A DNA stretch of 64,000 nt, from assembly GCF_009765835.1 (NCBI RefSeq), contig NZ_LMUS01000001.1:124001-188000 (forward strand), in the 5' to 3' direction. The translations under genes were made by a program, and so were the position numbers. Positions 8,720 to 18,337 of this stretch are shown here, one piece after another. Source of the stretch: Granulicella sp. L56 (GTDB lineage: Bacteria; Acidobacteriota; Terriglobia; Terriglobales; Acidobacteriaceae). How positions within the stretch are numbered: the first letter of the stretch is position 1; each line of letters begins with the position of its first letter. The notes under the pieces were generated by a model that ran no database searches, was not told the DNA's origin, and saw only the letters and a program-made list of their open reading frames with translations.

Positions 8720-9655
8720 TCACGCAACAGATTCTTTGAAGTACTGCAAAGAATGCTGTAAGCCTTGACGAAGGCTTATCTTAGGTTCCCAACCGAGAAG
8801 CGTCCTCGCTTTCGTGATATCAGGGCAGCGACGGGTTGGATCGTCCTGCGGTAGAGGCTTCGACACAATCTCTGTCTTCGCGCCGGTAACTGCCAACACC
8901 TCCCGCGCGCACTCTAGAATGGTCCACTCATCAGGATTTCCAAGATTGACGGGCAAATGCTCCTGCGAACCAGCAAGGAGAATAATTCCATCAATAAGGT
9001 CGGAGACATAACAGAAACTGCGCGTCTGCGAACCATCTCCATAGATGGTCAGCGGTTCGCCGCGAAGCGCCTGTGACATAAAATTCGAGATCACGCGCCC
9101 ATCGTTGACCTGAAGGCGTGGGCCATAGGTGTTGAAGATGCGAACAAGGCGCGTGTCAACGCCATAATAGCGGTGATAAGCCATCACGACAGACTCGGAG
9201 AAACGCTTTGCCTCGTCGTAGACAGATCGTGGCCCGATAGGATTGACATTACCCCAATACGTCTCAACCTGGGGATGTACCTGGGGATCGCCATAACACT
9301 CGGAAGTGGAGGCATGAAGATATCCAGCGCCGTACTTCTTCGCGAGGTCCAGTGTATTGACGGTGCCTGCTGAACCTACAGAAAGAGTTTCAATGCCCAG
9401 GCGGTGGTAATCGACAGGACTGGCGGGCGAGGCAAAGTTGAAGACGAAATCTACTTTGCCGAGGTCGAACGGTTTGCAAATATCCTGCTCTACAAAACTG
9501 AAATTCGGTTCCCCTGCAAGTTGGCTGAGGTTGCTTGTAGTCCCTGTGCAGAGATTGTCTACGCCAATGACATCATTCCCCTCGGCCAGCAAGGCATCAC
9601 AGAGATGTGAGCCCAGAAACCCGGCGGCTCCGGTGACAAGAATTCTTTGCGGCAT
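8720..9655 (-). CDS. UDP-glucuronic acid decarboxylase (UDP-xylose synthase type), extended SDR
   Basis: The 311-residue protein belongs to the extended short-chain dehydrogenase family. It has GAAGFLGSH (residues 8-16) for NAD binding and the catalytic pair in SVYDEAKR (Tyr-x3-Lys) near 150. The segments [35 protein letters not shown] and [18 protein letters not shown] are hallmarks of UDP-glucuronate decarboxylase, which makes UDP-xylose from UDP-glucuronate. It lies 79 bases downstream of ugd on the same strand, which produces its substrate, so the two form a natural pathway pair feeding the divergent polysaccharide genes. The ribosome site before its ATG is weak. Confidence 0.88.
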   Translation of the reverse strand: MPQRILVTGAAGFLGSHLCDALLAEGNDVIGVDNLCTGTTSNLSQLAGEPNFSFVEQDICKPFDLGKVDFVFNFASPASPVDYHRLGIETLSVGSAGTVNTLDLAKKYGAGYLHASTSECYGDPQVHPQVETYWGNVNPIGPRSVYDEAKRFSESVVMAYHRYYGVDTRLVRIFNTYGPRLQVNDGRVISNFMSQALRGEPLTIYGDGSQTRSFCYVSDLIDGIILLAGSQEHLPVNLGNPDEWTILECAREVLAVTGAKTEIVSKPLPQDDPTRRCPDITKARTLLGWEPKISLRQGLQHSLQYFKESVA

Positions 9656-9734
9656 TAATCTTTTGTTACCTTTCTTTACCTGGCAGCAACCTCTCGGCAG
9701 ACCTGAGGCCAGTCGCTTATCAAAGAGCGGATTG

Positions 9735-11144
9735 TTACTCCATCGAAAGAACAGCTTCTCTTACAGGGTACGAAGCTGGCCGTCCAATGCTGAGATAAGT
9801 GAATCCATGCTGCGTCACGACATTGGGGTCATAGAGATTGCGGCCATCGATGATGATGGGATAGCGCATGACCTTGTTCAAGCGATCGAGGTCCAGAGCA
9901 GCAAACTCCGGCCAATCCGTCAAGATCAACAAGGCATCGCTATCCTGGGCCGCCTCATAGGCGCTGTTCGCGTAATGAAGATGCGAGGTGGCAGGAAGCA
10001 CCTCCTGGGTGCGCTTCATCGCGGCAGGATCGAAGGCCGTGACCGAGCAGCCCTCCGCGAGCAACATCTCAACCAGCTCGATCGCCGGCGATTCACGGAT
10101 GTCATCCGTCTCCCCTTTGAAGGCCAGGCCAAGTACGCCAATTCGCTTGGTGCGCAGCGTCCACAAAGCCGACCGGACCTTTGCGAGAAAACGCTTCTTT
10201 TGTTGAACGTTAATCTTTTCAACCTCGCTCAGGAGATTGAAATCGATGCCCATCTGCGCTGCCACAGAACGGAAGGCCGCCACATCTTTTGGAAAACAGG
10301 AGCCTCCATAACCGATGCCGGGACGAAGGAACTTGGGGCCAATACGGCTATCCAGCCCCATCCCGAGGGCGACCTGTTCCACATTGGCATCGGTAGCCTC
10401 GCATAAATTTGAAACAGCATTGATAAAGGAGATCTTCAATGCAAGAAAGGCATTCGAGGCATGCTTGATAATCTCAGCGCTCTTGGTTGAGGTAAGCAGC
10501 AGCGGAGGAGGCTCCGCGGGGCTGCAGGGGCCTTCAATGGCGTCCGACCGCTTATAGTATTCCCCGCTCGTCAGCGGAGCATATATCTCCTTCAGCAACG
10601 CCGCTGCTTTGTTGCTGTCAGCTCCTACGACGATGCGGTCAGGATGAAGAAAATCGGCGACGGCAGTCCCTTCGCGAAGAAACTCAGGGTTTGAGACGAC
10701 ATCGAACAGATTGCGGTCAACCCCATTGCGCTCAATCGCACGCCGCACCCATTCGTTGGTATAGACGGGAACGGTGCTCTTCTCGACAATCACCTTATAG
10801 CCCGTGATGGAACGGGCAATCTCGCAGGCAACCGCCTCGACATAGGAGAGGTCCGCATCGCCAGTCTCGCTCTGAGGGGTTCCTACCGCGATAAAGATGG
10901 CCTCACACTCGCGGGTTGCCTCGCCGAGATCGGACATAAACCGAATTTTGGTATTACGGTAGCGCTCAAGGAGTTCCGGGAGATAGTTCTCATGGATAAG
11001 GGTATCCCCGCCTTGCAGGGCCGCAACTTTGCGATCGTCGTTATCGACACAAATAACGGTATGTCCCATCTCAGCAAAGCAAACCGCGGCAACTAGGCCG
11101 ACATATCCCGATCCCACAACGGCAATTTGAATGTTCTTATTCAT
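9735..11144 (-). CDS. ugd: UDP-glucose 6-dehydrogenase
   Basis: The 469-residue cytoplasmic enzyme oxidises UDP-glucose to UDP-glucuronate with two NAD+. The N-terminal Rossmann motif is [11 protein letters not shown] (residues 10-20). The catalytic Cys lies in [11 protein letters not shown], and the central and C-terminal UDP-binding domains carry FLREGTAV and [13 protein letters not shown]. Length fits the family. It is the first gene of a two-gene minus-strand unit with the UDP-glucuronate decarboxylase. About 150 bases separate it from the divergent kinase gene, a plausible shared regulatory region for exopolysaccharide production. Confidence 0.94.
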   Translation of the reverse strand: MNKNIQIAVVGSGYVGLVAAVCFAEMGHTVICVDNDDRKVAALQGGDTLIHENYLPELLERYRNTKIRFMSDLGEATRECEAIFIAVGTPQSETGDADLSYVEAVACEIARSITGYKVIVEKSTVPVYTNEWVRRAIERNGVDRNLFDVVSNPEFLREGTAVADFLHPDRIVVGADSNKAAALLKEIYAPLTSGEYYKRSDAIEGPCSPAEPPPLLLTSTKSAEIIKHASNAFLALKISFINAVSNLCEATDANVEQVALGMGLDSRIGPKFLRPGIGYGGSCFPKDVAAFRSVAAQMGIDFNLLSEVEKINVQQKKRFLAKVRSALWTLRTKRIGVLGLAFKGETDDIRESPAIELVEMLLAEGCSVTAFDPAAMKRTQEVLPATSHLHYANSAYEAAQDSDALLILTDWPEFAALDLDRLNKVMRYPIIIDGRNLYDPNVVTQHGFTYLSIGRPASYPVREAVLSME

Positions 11145-11206
11145 AATTCGATGAAAGATCCCTCAATATTTCTAAGAATATCTGGTTTACTGAGTTTTGG
11201 CATGAA

Positions 11207-11240
11207 TTGACGCCGTCAGGAATTGCTCTTCTATTTATAC
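11207..11240 (+). promoter_or_regulatory. Possible promoter for the polysaccharide operon
   Basis: A TTGACG box (11207-11212) is followed after 19 bases by TATTTA (11232-11237). Spacing is slightly long, so this is only a candidate. If real, it would exclude the far-upstream TTG at 11223 as start of the kinase gene. Confidence 0.3.
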
Positions 11241-11294
11241 AAAGCAGGTAATCAGTCTTCCTTACGGAAGTCACACTCTAGTAGACTACAGGGA

Positions 11295-13556
11295 ATGTCT
11301 TTCCAAAATACGCAGCCTTCGCCTGGCGGAGACGTCACGGGGAACACTCCACCCGGATTTAGCACGGCCGCCGCAGACAACACATTGTCCGAAGCATTCC
11401 TCACGCTTAAAAAGCGGCGCTGGATCGTCATCGCGGCTGTGCTGCTTGGCTTTGTCTATGGAATTTACAAGGCAAAGACACAGCCGAAGCTGTACGACGC
11501 CTATGGACAGATCCAGGTCAGGTCAGGCTCCTCTAACGAATATCGCCTGGATGCCGCACAGGCAATGACGGGAGGCACAGACACCGCCTCAAAGATGTTG
11601 ACCGAAATCCAGATACTCAAGAGCGACTCCTTGATGTTGACCGTTGCCCGCGAGATGGATTTGGCGAACAACCCGGATTTCCTCGAAGCAAAGGGGCCGA
11701 TCGCACATAGCGTTCTCGATAATCCCTCCGTACGCCAGGCCACGGTAGGCAGGCTGCAACAGAACCTGCATATCACGCTGGTCCCAAAGACAGAGATTAT
11801 CAATATCAGCTACAGCAGCTTGAACGCAAAGCTGGCTGCTGACATCGTGAATAAGGTCATCTCGGCCTATATTCAGCGCAGTTATGAAACAAGGTTCGCA
11901 TCGACCCAGCGAGTCTCCCAATGGCTCTCGAGCCAGTTGGACGACTTGAAGCAGCAGGTAGAGACATCGCAGGAACAGATGATGGACCTGCAGCGGCGTT
12001 TAGGAATCCTGGGATTCGATCCAAGCCACAATCAGATCGCCACCTCCCTGGAGGACCTTTCCAAAGCGGCGGGCGTAGCAAAGCTCGCGCGCATTATTGC
12101 GGAGTCGAGATATCGCGTTTTGAACGGTATGGATCCGGACTCGGTGGAAAGTTCTATCGACTCCGGGCCTGGAGTCGCTCCTACGGAGTTGAACCAGCTC
12201 AGGACACAGCTTGCCGCAGCAAGGGCAAATTACGCTCAAATGGAAGCGACCCTTGGCCCCAATCATCCGCAATCCAAATCGATCAAGGCGCAAATCGCTG
12301 AACTCACGAGCGCGGTGAATAAGGAACAGAATCGCCTGTTGCTGCAAGCGAAGGAAAACTACGTTGTAGCTCGCGCCAACGAAGACCAGACCAATGCCGC
12401 TCTTGAGTCTCAGAAGGCTGACGCCTATAAGCTGAGAGACGACCTCATCGAATACACGTTGCGCCAGCGAGAATATGAGGCGAACCGGACTCTCTACGAA
12501 GGGCTCCTGCAGAAGCTCCGCACTGCCGGCGTCGAGGCCGGACTTGAATCGATGGAAATTGATATTGTCGATCAGGCGTTGCTTCCGGCCAACCCCACGC
12601 TTCGGTCAGGCTCGAAGATCGTTCTGGTAGACGTCATCATTGGCCTGATTGGCGGGATCATCATCGCCTTCCTGATGGACAGCCTGGACACCGGACTTCG
12701 TACGATTGCAGAGGTTGAAAGTGTTACAGAGCTGCCGTCGCTGGCCGTTATCCCGCGATCCCGACGGACTTCGGTGGAACAGGGCGCTTCGCTAACAGCA
12801 GCGCAGAAGAACCTAGTCGTGTTGTCGCAATCGAAATCGCAGTTTGCCGAATCGTTCAGAGCACTGCGAACCTCACTTCTTCTGTCCACCGCGGGCCATC
12901 CTCCTAAATACATTCTGCTTACGAGCGCCACCCCCTCTGAAGGCAAAACAACTCTCTCCACGAATCTGGCCTGCATCCTTGCGCAAGGGGATGCTCGTGT
13001 TCTTCTCATTGACGCCGACCTTCGCCGGCCCAGCGTTCACCACCGCTTTGGAATGAGCGGCAAGATCGGGCTGACCACCGTTCTTACTGGAGCAACTTCT
13101 CTTGAAAGCGCCGCACAGAATGTCCCTGAAGTTCCAAATCTGGATGTTCTGCCGGCCGGCCCCATGCCTCCTTTCCCAACCGAGATGCTGAGTTCGGAGG
13201 CCATGGATTCCCTACTTCAGCGCTGTGGCGATATCTATACGCATGTGCTGATCGATACGCCGCCCATTCTTTCCGTGACGGACGGTGTCATTCTCGCTCG
13301 GCATGCGGATGCAGTGGTCCTGGTCGTTCGCCATGGAAAATCAAGCAAACATGTGGTGCGCCGCGCACGCGATCTTCTGGTACGGTCAGGAGCTCCTTTG
13401 ACCGGTATCGTGCTCAACGCAGTCGATCTGAACTCTCCTGACTACTATGGCTACTACGGATATTCAGGCTATTCCTACTCCAGTGCTGACTCTGGAAGCT
13501 GGGAGCCTCAAGCTACACCAGCAGGTAAAGACCGCAGGCCAGGGGAGACTGAATGA
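11295..13556 (+). CDS. Polysaccharide chain-length regulator / bacterial tyrosine kinase (Wzc type)
   Basis: The protein has about 753 residues. An N-terminal Wzz-type domain has a first membrane helix near residues 41-60 and a large periplasmic coiled-coil region, with a second helix near 437-458 (VDVIIGLIGGIIIAFLMDS). A cytoplasmic BY-kinase domain follows: Walker A TPSEGKTT near 546, Walker A-prime LLIDADLRRPS near 570, and Walker B HVLIDTPP near 650. The C-terminus is a tyrosine cluster (DYYGYYGYSGYSYSS), the expected autophosphorylation site. Such proteins control polymer length and export with a Wza partner, which is the next gene. The ATG at 11295 is chosen by homology though its AGGGA is too close; the frame is open back to 11223. 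Confidence 0.88.
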   Translation: MSFQNTQPSPGGDVTGNTPPGFSTAAADNTLSEAFLTLKKRRWIVIAAVLLGFVYGIYKAKTQPKLYDAYGQIQVRSGSSNEYRLDAAQAMTGGTDTASKMLTEIQILKSDSLMLTVAREMDLANNPDFLEAKGPIAHSVLDNPSVRQATVGRLQQNLHITLVPKTEIINISYSSLNAKLAADIVNKVISAYIQRSYETRFASTQRVSQWLSSQLDDLKQQVETSQEQMMDLQRRLGILGFDPSHNQIATSLEDLSKAAGVAKLARIIAESRYRVLNGMDPDSVESSIDSGPGVAPTELNQLRTQLAAARANYAQMEATLGPNHPQSKSIKAQIAELTSAVNKEQNRLLLQAKENYVVARANEDQTNAALESQKADAYKLRDDLIEYTLRQREYEANRTLYEGLLQKLRTAGVEAGLESMEIDIVDQALLPANPTLRSGSKIVLVDVIIGLIGGIIIAFLMDSLDTGLRTIAEVESVTELPSLAVIPRSRRTSVEQGASLTAAQKNLVVLSQSKSQFAESFRALRTSLLLSTAGHPPKYILLTSATPSEGKTTLSTNLACILAQGDARVLLIDADLRRPSVHHRFGMSGKIGLTTVLTGATSLESAAQNVPEVPNLDVLPAGPMPPFPTEMLSSEAMDSLLQRCGDIYTHVLIDTPPILSVTDGVILARHADAVVLVVRHGKSSKHVVRRARDLLVRSGAPLTGIVLNAVDLNSPDYYGYYGYSGYSYSSADSGSWEPQATPAGKDRRPGETE

Positions 13557-14587
13557 TGAAAAAACAGAATCATCCCAGCCAACTTAACAGCAAGGAACCG
13601 TCGCGGCTCCATGTCATCCTAAACAGGTCGATTCTGGCTGCCATGCTCTTCGCTCTGAGCCTTTATCCCTGCGTGGTGAAGGCCCAGTTCAGCGGCCCTG
13701 CGGTCGGCATCACGGAACCGGTCAATCCGGAAGTGACTCCAACCACCGATGCCGCAATCCTGTATCCCGACGGCCGGGACATCATCTTGCGGCAAGGTGA
13801 TCTGCTAACAGTCCATCTCTATGGAATGACGGATTACGAACCCTCAGCCCGGGTAAGTCTGGACGGTACCGTCCAACTTCCACTGATCGGCCGGTTGCAT
13901 GTCGAAGGGCTCACGGTACACCAGGCTGAAAGTCTGGTTGCCGCACGGCTGACGAGCGCGGGCATGTACCGCGATCCTCAAGTGACGATTCAGCTCACAG
14001 AAGCGCCCAGCCATACAATCACGGTAACTGGCGAAGTACATAGCATTATTCCTGTGGAAGGCCAGAAGCGGCTGTTTGATATTCTGGCGGCAGCCGGTGG
14101 TTTGCCTCCAACCGCAAGTCATATTGTCACCATCGACAGGCCGGGGCTCTCCCAACCTATCGTTGTAAATCTCGGCACCGATCCCGCCAAAAGTGCCAGC
14201 GCCAATATCCCTGTCTTTTCTGGAGATACCGTCATTGTCCCTCGTGTGGGCGTCGTCTATCTTCTCGGAGCGTTCAAGCTTCAAGGCGCGATCCCAATCC
14301 AGGAGAATGCACCGCTTACGCTCATGCAGGTGGCCGCTCTTGGAGGAGGCACCGGATACCAGGGGAAGTTACACGATCTGCGAATTATTCGCACAGAAGG
14401 CCTCAATCGCAGAGTAGTTAATGTCGATATCAGCAAAGTTATGGATGGAAAGGCTCCCGACCCTGTATTGCAGGCAGACGATATCGTTCTTCTGCCGACC
14501 AGCGCAATGAAGGCGGCCATCAAGGGCGGAGGAATTGGCACCCTGGTGGGCATTGGCTCTCTCTTGATTCTCGCTGCTGAACGATAG
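13553..14587 (+). CDS. Polysaccharide export protein (Wza/SLBB family)
   Basis: This 344-residue protein overlaps the kinase gene by four bases, with AGGGGAG upstream, so the two are translationally linked. A long signal peptide ends near VVKAQ (about 44); no lipobox Cys is present, unlike classical Wza. A Poly_export domain follows (RQGDLLTVHLYGMTDYE, then LDGTVQLPLIGRLHVEGLT), then SLBB-like segments (GEVHSIIPVEGQ and YLLGAFKLQGAI). It is expected to form the periplasmic/outer-membrane exit channel for the glycan. The C-terminus is hydrophobic and glycine-rich (GGGIGTLVGIGSLLIL). Confidence 0.87.
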   Translation: MMKKQNHPSQLNSKEPSRLHVILNRSILAAMLFALSLYPCVVKAQFSGPAVGITEPVNPEVTPTTDAAILYPDGRDIILRQGDLLTVHLYGMTDYEPSARVSLDGTVQLPLIGRLHVEGLTVHQAESLVAARLTSAGMYRDPQVTIQLTEAPSHTITVTGEVHSIIPVEGQKRLFDILAAAGGLPPTASHIVTIDRPGLSQPIVVNLGTDPAKSASANIPVFSGDTVIVPRVGVVYLLGAFKLQGAIPIQENAPLTLMQVAALGGGTGYQGKLHDLRIIRTEGLNRRVVNVDISKVMDGKAPDPVLQADDIVLLPTSAMKAAIKGGGIGTLVGIGSLLILAAER

Positions 14588-14677
14588 TGATTGAAAACGA
14601 CTTCGTGTACTTGGCCGTATTGATTCCGTGGAGACCGATCGCAGCGTCTCTTCCTCGATAACCGACGACGGAAAAAC

Positions 14678-15901
14678 ATGACCAAAAAAGTGAAACTTGC
14701 TTACCTGGTAAGCCACCCAATTCAATATCAGGCCCCTTTGCTGCGACGAATCGCGCAAGAGCCCGACATCGAGCTGACCGTATTCTATGGCTCCGATTTT
14801 TCTGTTCGGGGCTACAAGGACGAGGGCTTCGGTGGAATAGGAGTGAAGTGGGACATCCCTCTTCTGGACGGCTATCATCACGAATTTCTTCCCGTTCTTC
14901 GCGACAACGCCACGGTAAGCGTAGCTCGCCCGCTCAACTACGGCATCTTTAAACGGCTGCGCGGAAATAAGGACGAGGCCCCCTTTGATGTCCTATGGGT
15001 GCACGGATACGCGACGGTCAACTCGCTTCACGCAATGCTCGCGGCCAAATCCCTCGGCATTCCCGTGCTTCTGCGCGGAGACATGTGGTTGAAGGACCGC
15101 CCGCGAAGCCCGGCAAAATTGGCGCTCAAGACATTCTTCTTCCAGATATTGAAACACCTCGTCGATGGAGTTTTATCGGTCGGCACCTTGAACGCAGCCT
15201 ACTGGCGTCATCATCTGGGCAATGATTTTCCTCAGTTCATGATGCCCTACGCCGTCGATAACGATTATTTCCAGCAACGCAGCCGCCTAGCACCGGGACA
15301 GCGCAACGAGCTTCTCAGCGAACTCAATCTGGACCCGACTCGGCCCGTTATTCTCTTTGCCTCAAAGCTGCAAAAGCGTAAACGCTGCGAAGACTTGATC
15401 GAGGCCTATAAGAAGCTCTCTCCTGCGCCTGGGATCGAACCACATCCTTACCTTGTCATTGTTGGCGACGGAGAAGAACGAGCAGCACTCGAAAGACAAG
15501 CGGCCGAAACCGGGTTCGGCGGAATCCGCTTCTGCGGGTTCCGAAATCAGTCGGAGCTGCCTCGCTTCTTCGATATTGCAACGGTATTCGTTTTACCCTC
15601 CCGCCATGAGCCTTGGGGTCTCATCGTAAACGAGGTCATGAATGCGGGACGTGCCGTCATTCTCTCTGACGACTGCGGCTGCCAGCCTGACCTCATTACG
15701 GATGGCGTCGAAGGCTGTGTCTTTCCAGTAGGAGACGTCGACGCTCTCACGTCCGCACTTCACAGAGTGCTGGCGACGCCCGAGACTGCAACCCAAATGG
15801 GACAACGAGGATTGGAACGAATTAACCATTGGAGCTTCGAGCAGGATATTCAAAGTTTGCGTCAGGCACTTGCGTACACCACTCGCAGGATCACCGCCTG
15901 A
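14678..15901 (+). CDS. Glycosyltransferase family 4 type
   Basis: The 407-residue protein has a GT-B fold outline. The N-terminal half opens with LAYLVSHPIQYQAPLLRR, typical of this group. The C-terminal half has FASKLQKRKRCEDLIEAY and the donor-binding motif HEPWGLIVNEVMNAG with the two glutamates seven residues apart, followed by the catalytic-site loop GCQPDLI. It likely transfers a sugar from a nucleotide or lipid donor onto the growing polysaccharide repeat. It follows the export gene by 90 bases in the same direction. Donor and acceptor cannot be read from sequence. Confidence 0.88.
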   Translation: MTKKVKLAYLVSHPIQYQAPLLRRIAQEPDIELTVFYGSDFSVRGYKDEGFGGIGVKWDIPLLDGYHHEFLPVLRDNATVSVARPLNYGIFKRLRGNKDEAPFDVLWVHGYATVNSLHAMLAAKSLGIPVLLRGDMWLKDRPRSPAKLALKTFFFQILKHLVDGVLSVGTLNAAYWRHHLGNDFPQFMMPYAVDNDYFQQRSRLAPGQRNELLSELNLDPTRPVILFASKLQKRKRCEDLIEAYKKLSPAPGIEPHPYLVIVGDGEERAALERQAAETGFGGIRFCGFRNQSELPRFFDIATVFVLPSRHEPWGLIVNEVMNAGRAVILSDDCGCQPDLITDGVEGCVFPVGDVDALTSALHRVLATPETATQMGQRGLERINHWSFEQDIQSLRQALAYTTRRITA

Positions 15902-15962
15902 TGTCGCACCCACTCGTTCCTTTTACCAAAGGATCGCCTGCTATGCTCCACAAGAACGGTGA

Positions 15963-17126
15963 ATGCTGATGCGTATTCTTCACGTCATGGGAACCCTGGA
16001 TCCTGCCGCCGGTGGCCCCTCTCAGTCGGTTCGGGTGCTGATGAGCTATGCGTCTATCGGCTACGTCGGTGAAGTCGTAACGCTCGACGACCCGGAATCG
16101 CCCTGGCTGAAAACCCTCAACTTCCCTGTGCATCCGCTCGGCCCCGTCAGCTCGACCTACGGATACACCAAGCGGCTCGTTCCGTGGATCAAGGCCAACC
16201 GCCATCGCTTCGACGGCGTTGTGGTGAATGGGCTATGGCAATACTGCGGGTTGGCCGCAAGGCGCGCTCTCTCCGGAACGAATACACCGTATCTGGTATT
16301 CACTCACGGCATGTTGGACCCGTATTTCAAACATGCCTTTCCGCTGAAACACGCAAAAAAATGGCCCTATTGGCTCTTGTCGGAGTACTGGAACCTGCGA
16401 GGTGCGAATCGCGTTCTCTTCACTTCGGAGGCAGAGAAGCATCTAGCCGAGGAGAGCTTTTGGCTGCATCGCTGGAATCCCTACGTGGTTCCCTATGGCG
16501 CAAAGGGACCCGCAGGCGATCCGCAGGCATTGAAGCAGACCTTCTTCGATCAGTGCCCACAGGTGAAAGACAAGCGCTATCTCCTTTTTCTGGGGCGCAT
16601 CCATCGTAAAAAAGGCTGCGATCTTCTCGTCGATGCCTTTGCCAAAGTAGCTGCCGACGATCCCGACCTGAATCTGGTGATGGCTGGCCCCGATCAACAG
16701 CAATGGAGCACCGACTTGCAGCAGACTGCTGCCAGCGCAGGCATCGCAAACCGTATCCACTGGCCTGGCATGATTACAGGCGATGCGAAATGGGGAGCCT
16801 TCTATGGCGCCGAGGCCTTCATCCTGCCATCACACCAGGAGAACTTCGGGATTGCTGTTGCCGAAGCGATGGCGTGCGGCACGCCCGTGCTCCTCTCCGA
16901 CAAGGTAAACATCGCTGAAGAAATTGCCAAGGATGGCGCAGGATTTATGGAGCCGGACACTCTCGACGGAACGCTGCGCCTGTTGCAACGCTGGATTGCA
17001 ACGTCATCGCAAGATCGGCAGCGGATGGCAGAGCAGGCACAGCGCAGCTTCAATCAGCGTTACGATATGAAACAAACGGCAAGGACGATCATTCGGCTAT
17101 TCGAAGAAGCAACCCACCGATCTTAA
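15963..17126 (+). CDS. Glycosyltransferase family 4 type
   Basis: The 387-residue protein has GT-B architecture: N-terminal RILHVMGTLDPAAGGPSQSV, with the glycine-rich loop common to this family, a middle linker PYLVFTHGMLDPYF, and the C-terminal nucleotide-sugar domain FLGRIHRKKGCDLLVDAF and HQENFGIAVAEAMACGTPV (E-x7-E motif). Start is ATG 15963 or ATG 15969. It lies 14 bases before the acetyltransferase gene, so the two are almost certainly co-transcribed. The combination of two such transferases and an acetyltransferase resembles colanic-acid-like clusters. Confidence 0.88.
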   Translation: MLMRILHVMGTLDPAAGGPSQSVRVLMSYASIGYVGEVVTLDDPESPWLKTLNFPVHPLGPVSSTYGYTKRLVPWIKANRHRFDGVVVNGLWQYCGLAARRALSGTNTPYLVFTHGMLDPYFKHAFPLKHAKKWPYWLLSEYWNLRGANRVLFTSEAEKHLAEESFWLHRWNPYVVPYGAKGPAGDPQALKQTFFDQCPQVKDKRYLLFLGRIHRKKGCDLLVDAFAKVAADDPDLNLVMAGPDQQQWSTDLQQTAASAGIANRIHWPGMITGDAKWGAFYGAEAFILPSHQENFGIAVAEAMACGTPVLLSDKVNIAEEIAKDGAGFMEPDTLDGTLRLLQRWIATSSQDRQRMAEQAQRSFNQRYDMKQTARTIIRLFEEATHRS

Positions 17127-17140
17127 GATCGCAGAAGACC

Positions 17141-17728
17141 ATGCCCAGACAGATTCACTACAACGCGAACGATCATATCTCAGCAGAGACTGCTGCTGAT
17201 CCCTATCTCCGGCCGGCCTTTTCCACTGGCAATCGGATGCGCCGCGTCGTTTGGAATATCTGCCGCATCCTTCTCTATCAAACATCTCCCAGACCCTTCC
17301 ATTCGTGGCGCTCTTTTCTCCTGCGGTCCTTTGGCGCGACCATGGGGCCCAACTGCCACTTCTATCCGAAGTCGAAGGTATGGGCGCCGTGGAACCTGAT
17401 CTGCGCCAATCAAGTGACAGCCGCCGATGGAGCAGAGATCTATAATCCCGCTCCCATCACCTTCGGCTCGCACGCCATCCTTTCGCAGGATGCCTATATC
17501 TGCGGCGCAACCCATGACTACGATGACGTCGCCTTTCCCCTGCTGGCTTACGCCATGGAGTTCGGCGCCTATGCGTGGATCTGCGCCCGTGCCTCCGTGG
17601 CCCCGGGAGTCAATGTGGGAGAAGGAGCGGTGCTTGGGCTAGGCTCCGTTGCGACCAGAGACCTCGCCCCATGGACGGTCTACGCGGGAGTTCCCGCCGC
17701 CAAAGTTAAAGAGCGGAAACAGCCCTGA
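17141..17728 (+). CDS. WcaF-like O-acetyltransferase, left-handed beta-helix
   Basis: The 195-residue protein has an N-terminal segment (DPYLRPAFSTGNRMRRVVWN) and a run of hexapeptide repeats ending in GEGAVLGLGSVATRD and PWTVYAGVPAAKVKER, which is the typical end of the WcaF/NodL acetyltransferase family. The presumed catalytic His lies in the GATHDYDD segment near residue 125. It likely adds acetyl groups from acetyl-CoA to sugars of the exported polysaccharide. It closes the plus-strand polysaccharide operon and its stop codon touches the following hairpin. Confidence 0.85.
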   Translation: MPRQIHYNANDHISAETAADPYLRPAFSTGNRMRRVVWNICRILLYQTSPRPFHSWRSFLLRSFGATMGPNCHFYPKSKVWAPWNLICANQVTAADGAEIYNPAPITFGSHAILSQDAYICGATHDYDDVAFPLLAYAMEFGAYAWICARASVAPGVNVGEGAVLGLGSVATRDLAPWTVYAGVPAAKVKERKQP

Positions 17729-17751
17729 GGCTTCCTTTGAAAGGAAGCCTC
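17727..17751. terminator. Hairpin at the end of the polysaccharide operon
   Basis: A 25-base perfect inverted repeat (9 strong pairs plus A-T pairs toward the centre) begins within the stop codon of the acetyltransferase. There is no T-run after it. It likely serves as terminator or RNA 3-prime stabiliser for the operon and for the converging response regulator. Confidence 0.7.
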
Positions 17752-17789
17752 AAGCCTCTGACAAATTCAAAAAGTAGTCGAAAAATGAC

Positions 17790-18173
17790 CTAGCTGCGGA
17801 GCTTCGCCAGAAGGTCTGTCGGATGGACCGGCTTGGCCAGGATCTCAAATTCGTGGCCCTGGGTGCGCGCTTTTTCAAGTAAGTCCGCCGTTGCCGCCTG
17901 CCCGGAAAACAGCAGGATCTTGCACTTCGGCAGCTTGTTGCGCGTAATAATCGCGGCTTCGATTCCGGTCATGCCGGTCATGATGACATCGCTGATGAGC
18001 ATGTCGGGCTGAAAGCTGTCGAGCGATTCAAGCGCCTTCTCGCCACTGAATACAGCACGCGCCTCAAAACCCTGCTGGTTCAGGATGATCGCGAGAGTGT
18101 TGGCAATCACCTGTTCGTCATCGACGACAAGTACTCTGGGCTTCGGCGTAGTGGTGGATGTCGAATCTGCCAT
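17790..18173 (-). CDS. Single-domain response regulator
   Basis: The 127-residue protein is a lone receiver domain. It has the acidic pocket VVDDE (residues 17-20), the phospho-acceptor Asp near 62 in LISDVIM, a Ser in LLFSGQA and the conserved Lys in ILAKPVHP. There is no DNA-binding or enzymatic output domain, so it works as a phosphorelay or protein-interaction module, as CheY and many acidobacterial regulators do. The open frame extends a few codons upstream, but the ATG at 18171-18173 fits the domain start. No histidine kinase is next to it. It is divergent from the ABC transporter. Confidence 0.85.
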   Translation of the reverse strand: MADSTSTTTPKPRVLVVDDEQVIANTLAIILNQQGFEARAVFSGEKALESLDSFQPDMLISDVIMTGMTGIEAAIITRNKLPKCKILLFSGQAATADLLEKARTQGHEFEILAKPVHPTDLLAKLRS

Positions 18174-18337
18174 GCTGTATGTCCTCAAATCAAAAAATCA
18201 ATGTTTCGTTGTAAATGCAACTGCGCCAGCTTGCTTTTACTTTTTGTCTATAAGCTAATGATACGCTGACCGCAGCATTGAGACACGGGCGAACCGCCTG
18301 AATTCAAGGATCAGATTCAATAATATTAGAAAAAAAT

